In this document: positions 49,157 to 60,597 of the stretch, in pieces
How positions within the stretch are numbered: position 1 is the first letter of the stretch
Layout of the letters: each line of letters opens with the position of its first letter
Source: Tetraselmis striata
Taxonomy: Eukaryota; Chlorophyta; Chlorodendrophyceae; Chlorodendrales; Chlorodendraceae
DNA: 64,000 bases
Reading direction: 5' to 3'
Assembly (NCBI GenBank): GCA_006384855.1
Contig: VCJN01003039.1
Location: 186,001-250,000, forward strand
Made by a program: the position numbers and the translations under genes
Notes under the pieces: generated by a model
Told to the model about the DNA's origin: nothing
Seen by the model: the letters and a program-made list of their open reading frames with translations, nothing else
Databases searched by the model: none

Positions 49157-50310
49157 ACACACACACACCCAGCCCCCTTCTCTGCTATGTCAACCCTATG
49201 CCGTTCTCCCACGCCTACCCTTTCCTCTCACCGGCTGTACGTTGAGGCCCCGCCACGCTCGGCCGGACTGCGGCCCGCAGGAGTTTCTGGATGCCAACTT
49301 GCCCTATGATACCTGGTCCTGGAGCAACAGCCCCCGTGCGCGCCCTGACCCGGACGCACACTCTACACAGTGCATTCCCCCCCTTCCTTCTGTCCCGCGC
49401 ACTGAGCCCTTTTACTCACTGCTTCTGGTAGTCGCCGGCGATGGGGTCCATAACGGCAAGGAGACCCGCAAACCTGGGGGTCTGCAGTCCGGCACGATAA
49501 AGGTACTGACTGCTACATATCAGATGTGGGTGGCGCTTGTCAGCGCTGCGTGTGCGCTGTCATTATGGAGTCTCACGCTCACGGGCCGCTTGCCCTCTCC
49601 CACCAGGAGCGCTTCATGAAGAAGTCCGCCGCTGGTGATGGGGATGGGGACGGCGATGTTGACATTATCGTCAAGGCGCAGGTGGTGCAGCCGCGCAGCC
49701 GCCCTCAGACGGCGCCACCCAGGCGCACGCCCCCGGAGTCCCCCAGCAAGGGCACCCAGGCGGGGCCCGACCAGGCCGGCTCAGCGTCCAGGGCCTCCGC
49801 TGTTTCGCAGTCCGTGGATGGACCGCTGCCCAAGGCAGCCTCCCGGAGCCCAGGGAAGGTGAACTGGCGGCTCGGCCCTGCGTATGAGTGCCGCCTTGCC
49901 CACAGCCCCCTCCGCCGTGCCTTGCTGTTAGCTGCCGTAATTGTTACCCGAATGTGAGCTGGGGCTTTTGTCTCCCCCTTTTTACTCCAGGCGGCTGCCC
50001 AGGCTGGCGCTCGGCCACAGGTTATCCCCCCCCCCCCCCCCCCCCTCCCCTACCACTGGTTGCGAAGGATGTTCGGAATAAGCCTTTTCCGAAGCAGGAT
50101 GTATTAAAGGATATTAGCACTAACGGTGCGATTGCGAGAACCGCTCCGTACTACCATAAAGGATCCAAGCATGCCATGTCTTCCAAACACTCACTTCATG
50201 CGGTCAGCGGACCCAGCGACTGCCATCCCTCCTTCGGGAAGGACCCCCAAGAGCTACACAAGTAGGATTTTAAGAGGAAAAAAATTTGCACACATGATTC
50301 CATGTTATTC

Positions 50311-50343
<33 letters not shown>

Positions 50344-52672
50344 CCCCTCTTCCCCCTTGCCCCTCCTGGGTCTCCCGGACACATTGCAGACTGCCAGACC
50401 AGCAGCGAGCGAGCCTTTTGTGCCCGACCTGATCATCAAGGCCAAGCCACGGGTGGGTGCTTGCTCCCTCCCCTCTGCCCCCCTGATGCTGCCGCTGAAC
50501 TGACGCTCGCTACCTTACCCTGCACTCGCGGCGGCCGGCACAGTGCGTGCCGCTGCCGCCCTTTCTAAACGTGCACCCGTGCTGTGCAGCCCGAGAAGCC
50601 GCCAGCACCAGCGCCACCAGCGGAGCCAGAGCGCGCGCCTGGGCAGTGGGCAACCACCCGTGACGCAGGACCGCCGCCCAGTCAGGTGGCGTGCCTACCC
50701 CGCTACCCCGCAACTGATAGCCGAGCTCGGCTTGCTGTCCCTGCCGCTGACTGATGACGGGACTCTCTGCTCTGGGCAGGCTGCCGCCCCTGTTGCTTCC
50801 AATCCTCCGGCGGCCAAGCAGTCCACTGAGGGCGGCCAGCCAACGTCGCCGCAGCAGCGGATGCAGGCGAGCCGCCCTGCTACCACAGACCCCCCTGCTG
50901 CCACTGCTGCGCCCGCCGCTGTTCTGGACTTATGATTGCCTGTTGCAGCGCTCACAAGCTTCTGACAAGCTGCTCCGGCACGTTCCAGGGCGGCATGGTC
51001 GCTGTGCCGGCGGCGGAGTGGGCCGGAGTGCTGCAGCGGCTGGCGCAGCTCGAGGGCTCGCAGTCGCGCATCCAGACGATGGAGGACCAGCAGTCGCGCA
51101 TGCTGGGCATGGTGGAGAACTTCGCGCTGAACACGCAGAACGCCTTTGTGGCAGTTGAGGTGCGTTGACGCTTTGCAAACCCCCTCCTCCCGTGACGCAG
51201 CTGTCGTAGCGAGATGGACTCCCGGCAATCCCCGCGCTGGTGGCATCTTTGCATGAGGGGGCTGATATAACCTGTTGAATAAGCTGAGTCGAAACTGACT
51301 GGATGCTGACCTCTGGATGCCGCGTTAAGTATAAGCAACACATGTTTGTCATGGTTGTCTGTGCCGACACTGCGTAAATCAGGTTTCAGTAAAACTCATG
51401 ATTGTGAAGCCTTACTGGAGATACCTGCACGAACATTTTGCTATTCAGACCTTGGGATAGATAAACATTAGGGGCTGCCAGGCGTTCATGTGCGCCTCAC
51501 CCATGCCGCTTGCCTGTTGTGAGTGCAGGCGCGGGTGACGGCGCTGGAGATGGTGGTGGATGATCTCGCAAGGGCCAACACATCCGTGGAAAGCTCAGGA
51601 GCCCCCGACGCGCAGGACCCGTCAGAGTTTTTCAACGCCACCTTTGCGCCCGACCTCCCGCCCGGAAGCGCGCAGAGCGGGGAGGTGCAGGAGGCCACGG
51701 AGCTGGGCGCGCAGTACGCCGCCGCAATGAAGGGCTTCAGGGGCGGCGAGCGGGGCAGCCTGGAGGAGCTGCTGCGCCGGACGGGGCCGCAGTGGAAGCA
51801 CATGTCGGAGGGCACCGCGCTACAGGTGCTGGAGGCGATGGAGCAGCTAGTGAAGGTGCCCCCCCCCCCCCCCCCCTCAGGGACCTTTCTCTCAGCAACC
51901 ATATGACGACATCAAATGTGGGAGTGACTAACGACAGTTGTAGGATATAGAATACCCCATCTTCAAGTGGAACAAATTCAATTCAATACAGAGCAGTCAT
52001 ATATAGTACCATATGCATCAAACAACTCTCTCCCTCTCTACACACACGCACGCGCACACATCCGCTTTTATAAAAGCATGCATCATTATATACAATATCA
52101 ATCGCTCGCTCTTTCAGAAGCTGACTCCAGTCGCACGTGTTGTTATGTCATTGTTCGCTGTTTTACGCATCGCCTTATGCGGTCCCGTCTCGATGCAGGA
52201 GGACCCAATCACCACGCTACCCGGCGTGCTGCCCTGGCTGTGGCAGCTGGCCGACGAGGACATCGTGCGGCTCCCCGTGCCGTCGGGTCTCGCCGCCAGT
52301 GTGGTGGTGGCCCTGAAGGAGGTCCCGGAGGACTGCGCCGCGCTTGTGGGCGGCAACCTGCCCCTCCTCGTCTCCACGCTCGAGTGGCTGTGGAGCCTGA
52401 GCGCGCCGTCGCCCTCACCGCCGCCGGCCAGCACTCGGCCCCACCACAGGTCCGCCATCCACGCCCACGCGCCAGCCACTCCGCCCAGCGGCCTGCCGCC
52501 GGTTTCGCCGCTGTCGGTGCACGCCGCGCAGCAGCGCGCGGCGGCTCCCGACGCGAGCACACCGCGCGGGTCGCACCGCCGCCGCGCCTCCAAGGATGGC
52601 ATCCACGCGATGCAGGCGCAGCTGAATGCAATGCAGGCGGAGCTCGTCAATAGCCCGCGCGTGCGTGGCTAA
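46236..52672 (+). CDS. TORTIFOLIA1/SPIRAL2-like microtubule-associated protein
   Basis: Plant-lineage TOG/HEAT protein that binds microtubules and minus ends. Modelled exons: 46236-46370, 46497-46577, 46738-46851, 47335-47418, 47566-47664, 48031-48177, 48339-48377, 48502-48633, 48789-48920, 49048-49104, 49281-49335, 49432-49502, 49607-49858, 49991-50020, 50390-50452, 50590-50685, 50780-50866 (or 50920), 50989-51159, 51529-51855, 52199-52672; 881 residues against 864 in Arabidopsis SPR2. The N-terminal TOG HEAT repeats begin VLTTLGKLDDRDTQ and include DQDSTVRDAASDALGCIA, KEWTTRRSACEA and MKFDRVE. A Pro/Ala-rich linker follows. Then comes the family's coiled-coil block (LAQLEGSQSRIQTMEDQQSR, ARVTALEMVVDDLA) and C-terminal domain (GVLPWLWQLA, LVSTLEWLWSL). 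Exon 14 is only 30 bases. The donors of exons 6 and 17 are ambiguous. Many introns carry poly-C runs next to the donor. Convergent with the next gene. Confidence 0.85.
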
Positions 52673-53751
52673 GCCCGGCTACACGCGCAGCGGACACAGC
52701 CTGTCGAGGGGCGGGCTGGACATGGCCGCCGCCAGCCGAGCCGCGCTGTGCCATGGCGCATCGGCATGCCGTCGACTCTTATTCGTTTTTAAAAGTACAG
52801 TAGATTCAGATCCCAGAACCCCCGGCTCCACTTGCGTGCTGCCCAGGCTGTCCCCCAGTGATGGTCCCCACTATTTGCAGTTTGCTTTGTGTGTGGGAAG
52901 GCTGCACCGGTCCATTTTCTCCGCCAGTGCCAGAGGCATCTGGCGTTTGTAGCTTGTGCAGGTGGGTCAGCCAGTCGGCGTTGATACACACGTCCCGCCA
53001 AGAAATGAACCGCTGGGCCGTGTAGTAATTTTTAGCATGATTCCTCCGGCATTGTCGGGTGGAATACCTGTAGTATGTGATGAAGCTACTACAACAGGGG
53101 AGCCGACACGGTTACAAGAACACCGCAGATAAGAACCAGGTATGCCTGCCACAGATGAAATATAGATAAAACTATTTCCGGCGCTAGGGTGAATGTTATT
53201 CTTTGGTTGCATGCACGCCCAATCCGAGGCCTGGGCTAAGGGTTATTAGTCGCACGTCGGCACCCGTACCACAGTACGCACCGGTGGATACTATGTATTC
53301 TCTGTGGGGTCCGTCCCCTCTGTCTCCGCTTGCCTAAGGCACAAACGCTTCCCGACATCCTGATGTGCGGTCTGTCCTGTGTCCATCATCCATGCCAACA
53401 AAGCGCTTGGGAGCTGCCTGAATCGCATTGCCACCGGTCGTGTTGGTTCTGCCCCCTACGCCGCTTGTGATTCAGCCATGATGACAGCATGCGGTGCGGT
53501 CGGCGCTCAAACCCCACCTGGCTAACACATCCAAGCGAATCGAGCTGTAGCCTGGCCACACGGCTCTCAGTCATCTGTACAGGTTACAGGGCAATCGTGC
53601 GCGACATCAGGGTGTCGCTGACGGCCCCTTTTCGGGACGGGTTTTCTTTCGGCACTGCCGGGCTGTGGACCCTGGGCCGCAGTGCTAGGTCTACTTGCGG
53701 CAGCACTGCCTGCACCTTCCCTGGCAGCTCTTCTGCAGCGGGCGTAACCAG
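52673..53751. other. Convergent intergenic region
   Basis: 3' ends of two genes meet here. The only signal recognised is a TGTAA on the minus strand. No further gene is supported. Confidence 0.5.
53583..53587 (-). terminator. TGTAA polyadenylation-type signal of the TMEM237-like gene
   Basis: TTACA on the plus strand reads TGTAA in gene sense, 165 bases after the stop. Confidence 0.45.
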
Positions 53752-56744
53752 CTAGTGTCCGTCAGGCATGACGGTGTTGCCGGGTATCGGGCCCAGGGTG
53801 CGGCGGTCCAGGGAGCCCATGCCCGCGGATTCGGCGGCGCCCTGCGGGCCCGGAACGGAGACCACCGGGACGGTGCTGCCGTCCGGCAGGCGCTGCATGG
53901 CGATGGGGACCCCGCCCGGCCGCGGCTGCGTGGTGAAGCGCCAGTACACCATGGTGCTGATGGGCGAAAACTCCAGTGCTGCCTGCGCAACACCGGCGCG
54001 GTGCTGTTAGGAAGCAGACGCGCCTGCGGTGGGCACGGTGAACTGGGGCCAGTGATGTGCGCGAGACGAGTCGGCTTTATTCGTATTCGCGCTATCATGA
54101 CATCCTTAGTTACGGGTGCAGGCATTGTCACATGGTGTATCAGGAATCGCAGTGCCCTTGTGGCTTTACCGACGTAGGTGATTGTCGTACCAGGTTATTA
54201 CGAAAACTTCACACGGCATGTGTAGGTACCCCAAGCACCCCAATTATAAAGGGGCAAAACGGGCGGGTTTCCCATCAAAGCGCAGGCAGCCGCTCCTAAC
54301 ATTGCCCCGTGACCAATAAATGCGCCAGGAGCGACTCACCCCAATTGGTAAATAACTGGGATAAAGACATACCGAGGCTTACACACTTTGGGTCTGGGCA
54401 TAAGTATTGCTTTCGATCCCCCTTGCCCTGCAAATAGGGGATATACGATCAAACTGTCGAGATACTTCAGAACACTGGTACAACACCGGTTCACCGACGC
54501 AAATCAGTTAGTTACTTGTGGCATGCGCTAACTCAGCTAGATGATACTGTTAGGTGGGCATCCTGCGCATTCTTTCATGCATTCATCAACTGCCACCAAG
54601 CTGGGCTGTGGGCCGTGGGGTGGGTGTACTCGTACCAGCGCCCAGGCGACGAAGACAAGCACCATTCGGGTCACGCTGAGCGCGTGCCACACTTGCAGCT
54701 TGCTCATGAAGTCGTCCGTCAGCGCCATGTCGTAATAGTCTGCACAGATGCCGGGCAGTTGTGATCAGCAGGGGGAGGGGGGGGGGGGTGGGGGGGGTTG
54801 AATTGCGAGTGTGGGGGTGTGGGGGTCATGAGCACGAGTAGGGGCGGGGAAGCTTGCCTGGGATGCGCATCGAGTTGTAGGTGAGCAGGTCGTCGTAGGG
54901 GGTGATCACGACCGAGATGACGAACGCGATGAAGTAGAGAACGACCAGCACTGCGTCAAAGGCGCGCTGCCGCGAGCCGTAGGGCTTCCAGTCCCACATG
55001 GTGTTCCTGGCGTATCTGCAGCGCCCAGCAAGGGGGGAGAGGGGGAGTATGAGAGGGGGTGCGCCATCGTGGGGCGCGGAAGGTGGGAGGAGGGGCGGGC
55101 TGGAGGGCGGGCGCACACTTGTTGATGGTGGCCACCAGAGCAAAGCAGACCAGGACGTAGTAGAAGCGGTTGAGCACCATCGCCATGGGGGAGTAGTAGC
55201 GCAGGAAGCCGGTGAGGTTTATGTTGGGGCTGGAAAAGTAGGTCATCATCAGGTTGGTGAAGCCCAGGCCGCCCAGCAGGCCCTGGCGCCGCAGCAATGT
55301 TTGGCGGTTTGCTCAGGCAGTAGCCATCAGAAGCAGCTATCTCCAGCCAAAATTATGGGTGGATGGGTCTGGGTTTGGGTGTGTACATGTAAAGATATGT
55401 ATTGGGAGGGGGGGGGGGGGGGGGGGGGGCAGCGAACCTGCGACAGCAAGGATACGTAAGCTGCAAAGCTCTGGAAGCCATCCACCATCTTCTGCAGCAC
55501 CGCAATCTGACCGCCCGTGTCGTCTGCCGGCCCCCACTCATCCTCTGCCTCCGGCGCCCTCCTCTGCCACAGGCGACCCAGCAGCCCCGGCTCCTTGTCC
55601 CGCACCGTCACGCGCTTGAACCTGTTGGTGGGCTGCTCCACGTATACGGTGTCGGTGCGACCCGCGGGAGCTACGCCACCACCGGCTGTGGTCAGCAGCC
55701 CATTCTCCTCATTGTACTGCCCAGTGGCAAGAACGACGGCAAATTGGGGGGGGGGGGGGGGGGGGGGGGGGTCAGTCGCGCGTGCCAGCACCAGCTTCCA
55801 CAACGAATAATAGATAATCTTGCCCTACAGATAGTAATAGAATAATAGATAATCTTGCCACAGCAAATGGTTCGGGGATGCGCGTGCAGCCCCAGCAGAT
55901 GGTGACGCCCGGCGGCTGAGAGGAAAGCGCTGGAGGAAAGTAGTGCGAAAGAGGCTTGTGGTGACATCTGTCCGGGGGGATGCTCACGGCGTAGGTGCTG
56001 GCGTTCATGGCGGGCGCTTGCTCCGCGGACGCGCGCGTGGTGGCCTCAAGCCGGCGCGAGGCCGCCGCGCCGCTGTAGAAGCGGGACGTTTTCTGCGGCG
56101 ACTCGACGCGCGGCAGCGGCGGCAGAAGCTGTGACCCGATGCCTTCGCGCGGCTCCGTCTCGCCCGTGCTCCGCCGGCTGGTGCGACCGCTGCCCGCGCC
56201 CTCGCTGGCCGCCTCCCTCCGCTCCGTCCGCGCCGCCCGCTCCAGCTGATCCCCCGCCTCCGCCCCATTGCTGCTGCGCCTGGATCCGGGGCCACCGCTA
56301 CCTGTGCCTCTGGCGACAGCCGCGGCGCGTCGAGCCTCGCGGCGCTCCGCTCGCGAGGACGCCGACGTGCCGCTCTCGCTGGGCGGCGCTCGAGAGTCGG
56401 CGCTCACGCTGCGGCTGCGGCTGCCAGCAGATGGCCGCTCCTGCCGCACAGGTCGCCCGTCGGGGTCACGCACCAGCCGACGCGTCACGGGTGCAGGCGG
56501 CGCCTCCCCCCCAGCAGCCTCTCGGCGCACGCTGGTGCCGGCCTCCGCGGGTCGTGCGGTGGGCGCTGGCTCGTCCGCCACGCCACGGGCACCCTGCGGA
56601 GGCGGCAGCCCGCCGCCACCCCGCGGTGGTCGCCCACCCTGCGACGACAAACGCCACGGGGTCAGACGCGCGGGAGGTGGGGGCAGGCAGCGAGTAGACA
56701 CGCCGCGAGCAAGAGCTCACCTGCACTCCATTCAGTGCAGACAT
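53752..56744 (-). CDS. TMEM237-like four-helix membrane protein (ciliary transition zone)
   Basis: In animals TMEM237 is a transition-zone protein needed for ciliary gating. Modelled exons in gene order: 56744-56721, 56638-55988, 55716-55438, 55282-55119, 55015-54858, 54739-54636, 53982-53752; phases agree, 536 residues (human 408). The first ~230 residues are Arg/Ser/Ala-rich and disordered, as in the family. VYVEQPTNRFKRVTV resembles the family's VFVEKSRRFQ. Four helices follow with matching order and spacing: GLLGGLGFTNLMMTYF, MVLNRFYYVLVCFALVATI, VLVVLYFIAFVISVVITPY, TRMVLVFVAWALV. The C-terminal tail is 76 residues. Intron 5 uses a GC donor (GCAAGC, 54857). Introns 2 and 3 carry sense-strand poly-C (plus-strand G) runs. 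Gene structure is firm; the TMEM237 name rests on remembered similarity and topology. Its presence implies a ciliated organism. Confidence 0.65.
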
Positions 56745-57890
56745 CTCGACTGACCCGTACGTCTGTGGTGGTAGGCGCGGCGGAAACAACACCGCCGGTC
56801 AACGGGACACCGCAGTGGACTGCCGTCGGGACTGCCACGACGCTGCTGCTGTTGTGGCTAGCGCGCGTAGGGGGTGCCGCTAACGCCACACACGGATGAC
56901 CCCACGCTGTCTCGCTGAGGCAACTGAATGGACTTGCAGTGTGCGACGTTGCGGCTGGTGCAGCCGATGGTAGCGCTGGTGGTAGCGACCAGTTCGCTAA
57001 TCCTTATCTGTGTAGTCACTAATCCCTGCGTTTATACTGGTACCGGGTCGCTAGTCACCAACCGCGACGGTCTATTTCGCCCTCGTCGGAGCTACCGTGC
57101 GGTACAGGTATTCTTACGTTTTTCCCGCCCCCGGGACAGGACTGGCACCCGTGAAACCCTTGAAGCGTCTCCACGACGGCCGTCTAGGCAGCAATCAAGT
57201 TACGGAAAGCCCTGGGTACCTGTCGGCGACGCTCTGTTGTAGTCAAGCAAATCGCCGGAGCATTCCGCAAGACTAAGTGAAGGCTAGTGATGGAATGTCC
57301 AACACTGTTGGAACACTGCCATCAAAATTCCCGGCACTGACCACGAAAGGTTCGCCCAACCCGTTTGGGCGTCGGCCCATTCGAGTAATGCGAGTTGGGG
57401 CAAGCCCCAACCCGCGGAGCAAAGTATTTCGGGAGTGCGATGCGTGTGCTCCAAAAAAGGCAACGTGAGGGAGGGCCCGACCGACGCCATAGCTGCAAAA
57501 AATTCCCATTCCCAGTAGTAAAATCCAACGCGCCGTGAAGGGAGGGGGGTGGGGGGGGGGGGGGGGGGGGGGGGCCAAAATAAAGGCAGCTAAGTCCTCA
57601 GGTGTTGACGCAATAACCTGACTACTAATAAAATCCATGAAATGACTACTAATAAAATCGCCAGGCCACAGCCAGCCAGCGCAGCCAACCATTGCTCACC
57701 ACCGGCCCTTGGTTGTCACTCCGATGCCCCCGCCATTGCCCTCGAGTTCTCCTCCCGAGACCCCGTCAACCCGGTGCCGCGCGCAATCACAGGGTGTTGT
57801 GCCAAGCCAGCCTGCGACCCTCCATTGCGGCGGGTGTGCTTAGCCCTATATCCACGCGTGAATGGTTTGCGGGCCCACATGACCTCCAAA
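56745..57890. other. Intergenic, with dispersed repeat pieces
   Basis: Upstream of the TMEM237-like gene. It holds a copy of the GGGACAG..ACTGGC motif (57119-57170), a hairpin block shared with 22485-22553 (57360-57445), a block shared in reverse with about 13855-13945 (57478-57546), and a G-run (57551-57574). No gene is supported. Confidence 0.5.
57119..57170. repeat. Dispersed motif CCCGGGACAGG..CTGG, copy 3
   Basis: The fullest match to 28441-28500: it shares the T-run, C-run, GGGACAG core, GTGAAxCCCTTG and AGCGTCT tail. Confidence 0.55.
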
Positions 57891-57894
57891 CAGA

Positions 57895-58400
57895 CTGGTT
57901 TCGTCCCACTGATGACAACCCGATTTCGTCCCGCTGATGACAGACCTATTTTGTCCCACTGATGACAAACCGATTTCGTCCCGTTGATGACAGACCAATT
58001 TCACCCCACTGATAACAGACCGTTTTCGTCCCGCCGATGACATACCGTTTCGTCCCGCTGATGACATACCGATTTCGTCCCGCTGAAGACATACCGTTTT
58101 CGTCCTACAGTACACAACGATTATCTCCCGCTGCTGACATAGCGATTTTGTCTTGCTCGTGTTAGACCAATTCCATGCATCCCGCTACTGATAGAGCGAT
58201 TTCGTCCCGCGTTGTTGACCTTTTTTGACGGCGGACAACTTTTGATCGAACAACCGTCCCGCTTATGCTAGAATTATTTCGTCCACTTGCACCGACCTTT
58301 TCAACCCATGAATGCCCCGACGTATCATATCATTTCCGTATGCAGACCGAACTATTTTCTCCCGATGATGACAGAATCATGGCGTCCCCCTTTAGACAAA
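57895..58400. repeat. ~26-bp minisatellite (TTCGTCCCGCTGATGACA unit)
   Basis: About ten clear tandem copies of a 25-27-bp unit lie between 57895 and 58110, decaying into diverged copies to about 58400. Units differ by point changes and have no unique spacers. It ends close to the start of the mobile-element gene downstream. Confidence 0.8.
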
Positions 58401-58503
58401 CTTTTTTTGTCTCGTGGATTTTGTCCTACCTTGTCGCGTTGTACACCAAACTTGATGACTACATACTAGTGCCGATATATATTGACATTTCTATAGTCCG
58501 ATA

Positions 58504-60597
58504 TTGACTACCTTTTCCGCCGAACGGGTAAATATCGGTTTCGTTGTGCGACTATTCTATCTGCTATCGATAGCCCTTTCACGCAGACATGCAATATCGC
58601 TAACAAACCCTTTAAAACTACCTGCCGCTTTATATATAGGTTTGGCTGCCGAGACCGAAGTGAAGCTCGCGTCGTTCGACACTTTCCGATTAACTTGGAA
58701 GGAAGAGTTTCCGGATGTCACCACGCCAAAGGTGAAGCGATTCAGCCATTGTCCCATTTGTGCGGCGAGGGAAAGCGCTCAGGGACCAAGCGCGCGAGAT
58801 TTGCACAAAGGACATGACGCCCGAGGAACGTCAGGTGCACCGTCAACATTTGCAGCTCGTGAGGCGTCAAGAGCCGAGCAGAAGGTCCACCTCGAGAGAG
58901 TGCGCCAGGAACGAAGGGATCTCAACAACGCCGTCTTCCAGTCGCGCCTTGGCCATGGAAACTTCTTCTTCTTCTTCGAAACTGATAGCATGGACTCCGC
59001 GAAGAACGTGCTGCCTCACTGGGTTCGCATCCCCAAGATTGCGAAGCCCGACATGCTCCTCAAGTACCACCTCACCTGTGTGAAGTACGACGGCTACCGC
59101 CCGGACGACATATACTACTACACCAACACCATCCCCCCACGATTCATCCACTCTGATATGGATCACGATCATGAAGGTTAGCTCGTTGTCCTACCAGCTG
59201 ATTCGCCCAAGTGGTCCGGTGGTTGTGGACTGATGAAATTTGATCTGCGATGCAGGAAATTCAACTCCGTGGCAAAAAGAATTCGTACATCAGAATCCAG
59301 ATGGATAACACCGTCAGGGAGAACAAGAATAGGAACGTGGCGGCCCTCTGCAATTGGCTTGTGTCTATTGGCATTTGCGACGTCATTCATTTGGTCTTCC
59401 TGCATGTTGGGCACACTCATGAACGGGTTGACGAAATCTTCAGCCGCACCAGTCTTGCGCTATCTCGCAGCTCCGCCTACACAGTCGAGGCTTTTCTTGA
59501 CTTATTGGTTGCGAAGGCATTCTCGCCCACTCTGGAGATTGCAGAGCTCTCATTCTCCCTCGACTTCTCTGAGTGGTTAAGGCCCCATTTCCAAGACCAC
59601 ATCTAGGACATCAGTAAGCCGCACAATTTCGAGTTCCCGCGTGATGACGCCGCCGCGTATGGCGGCTCGTTGCGCACCGCCTTGTGGTCCAACACACCGC
59701 TTTCCGAGCCCGTGCACGTCTTGAAGAGCGCGCCAACTGGGACGCCCGAGATTCATGCGGGCGGCCTTTTTGTACGCTCTCTGTGACAAGAAAAAGCCCG
59801 ACGCGCTGAAGGTCCAGAGGTACTTGGATGACTTCAAGAAGGTGAGTTCGTACATCACGGACCTGTCTGTCCAGTGACACTTCTCCCTAGTCGAGCGCGA
59901 GAGCTGGAAGAACATGCTCGACGACTTGGATGAGATGCAAACTGCTCCTTCGGCAGCTTTCTCCGGGTTCTGGCCGCAGCGGAAAGAGGAAGTTGATGAC
60001 TTCTTGCGCGAGCACGGGCAGAGCGCGCCCGCTGAGGCACGTCACACGAGCGATGGCTACCAACGCCGACGACCTCAACAATGCCGAAGCCGCTCACGTT
60101 GAAGCCGAGGTTCGAGCTCAAGTGCTTCAAGATGACCGCGCCTTCCAGGGAGTGCACGCCGGCGCCAAGGAGAGGCTTCATGACAACACATCGCCCAGCG
60201 ATGCAAAGGGCACGAACCTCGTTGCTATCGACGTCTCCGATGTGAGTCCCATTGTTTGTCATTTTTTTCCTTAACGGGGCAAATGCAATTTGGTTCAGCA
60301 TTTGCGTTGCTTAGTATTTTGTCCCAGCCGGGACGAAAATGGTACGGCGTCTCGCTCGGGACTGACATAGCTCGTGGTCTTGGCCATCGTTAGGTGCATG
60401 AGGAGGACAAGTGCCCTGGAACTCTTGGTGATTGGGAGTCGAGATTCGTCATCGGGCTTGTGAAGTCGCGCGAGACTACCGAGGACACGTTGACCGCGGC
60501 CGTATACGAGCCCGTCCATGCCGATGCAAAGGGCAAACCTCTCATGCCCCTACACAGCGATTCCTCGTATTCTCCGCGCCTCTTCGCGCGACTTTAA
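58504..60597 (+). pseudogene. DUF7869-type mobile-element gene, apparently disrupted
   Basis: Three parts of the family pattern are visible: an N-terminal block with FRLTWKEEFPDV and RFSHCPICA (zinc-like Cys pair), a middle block with MDNTVRENKNR and HLVFLHVGHTHERVDEIFSR, which are the diagnostic DN..ENKN and GHTHExxD motifs of a probable RNase H-like fold, and a C-terminal tail ending SYSPRLFARL. Open frames change between these parts; at least one join near 59180-59255 could be an intron, but not all joins have splice signals, so the copy is probably broken. DUF7869 proteins are widespread in algae and oomycetes and look transposon-borne; their biochemistry is not known to me. Confidence 0.55.

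Noticed and set aside
50754-51158. 134-codon frame over SPIRAL2-like exons 17-18
   Set aside because: Frame-shifted shadow of the coiled-coil exon, whose own frame matches the plant family.
57895-58400. Possible CRISPR-like array
   Set aside because: Units are directly adjacent, diverged copies with no unique spacers and no cas genes; the context is eukaryotic. It is a minisatellite.
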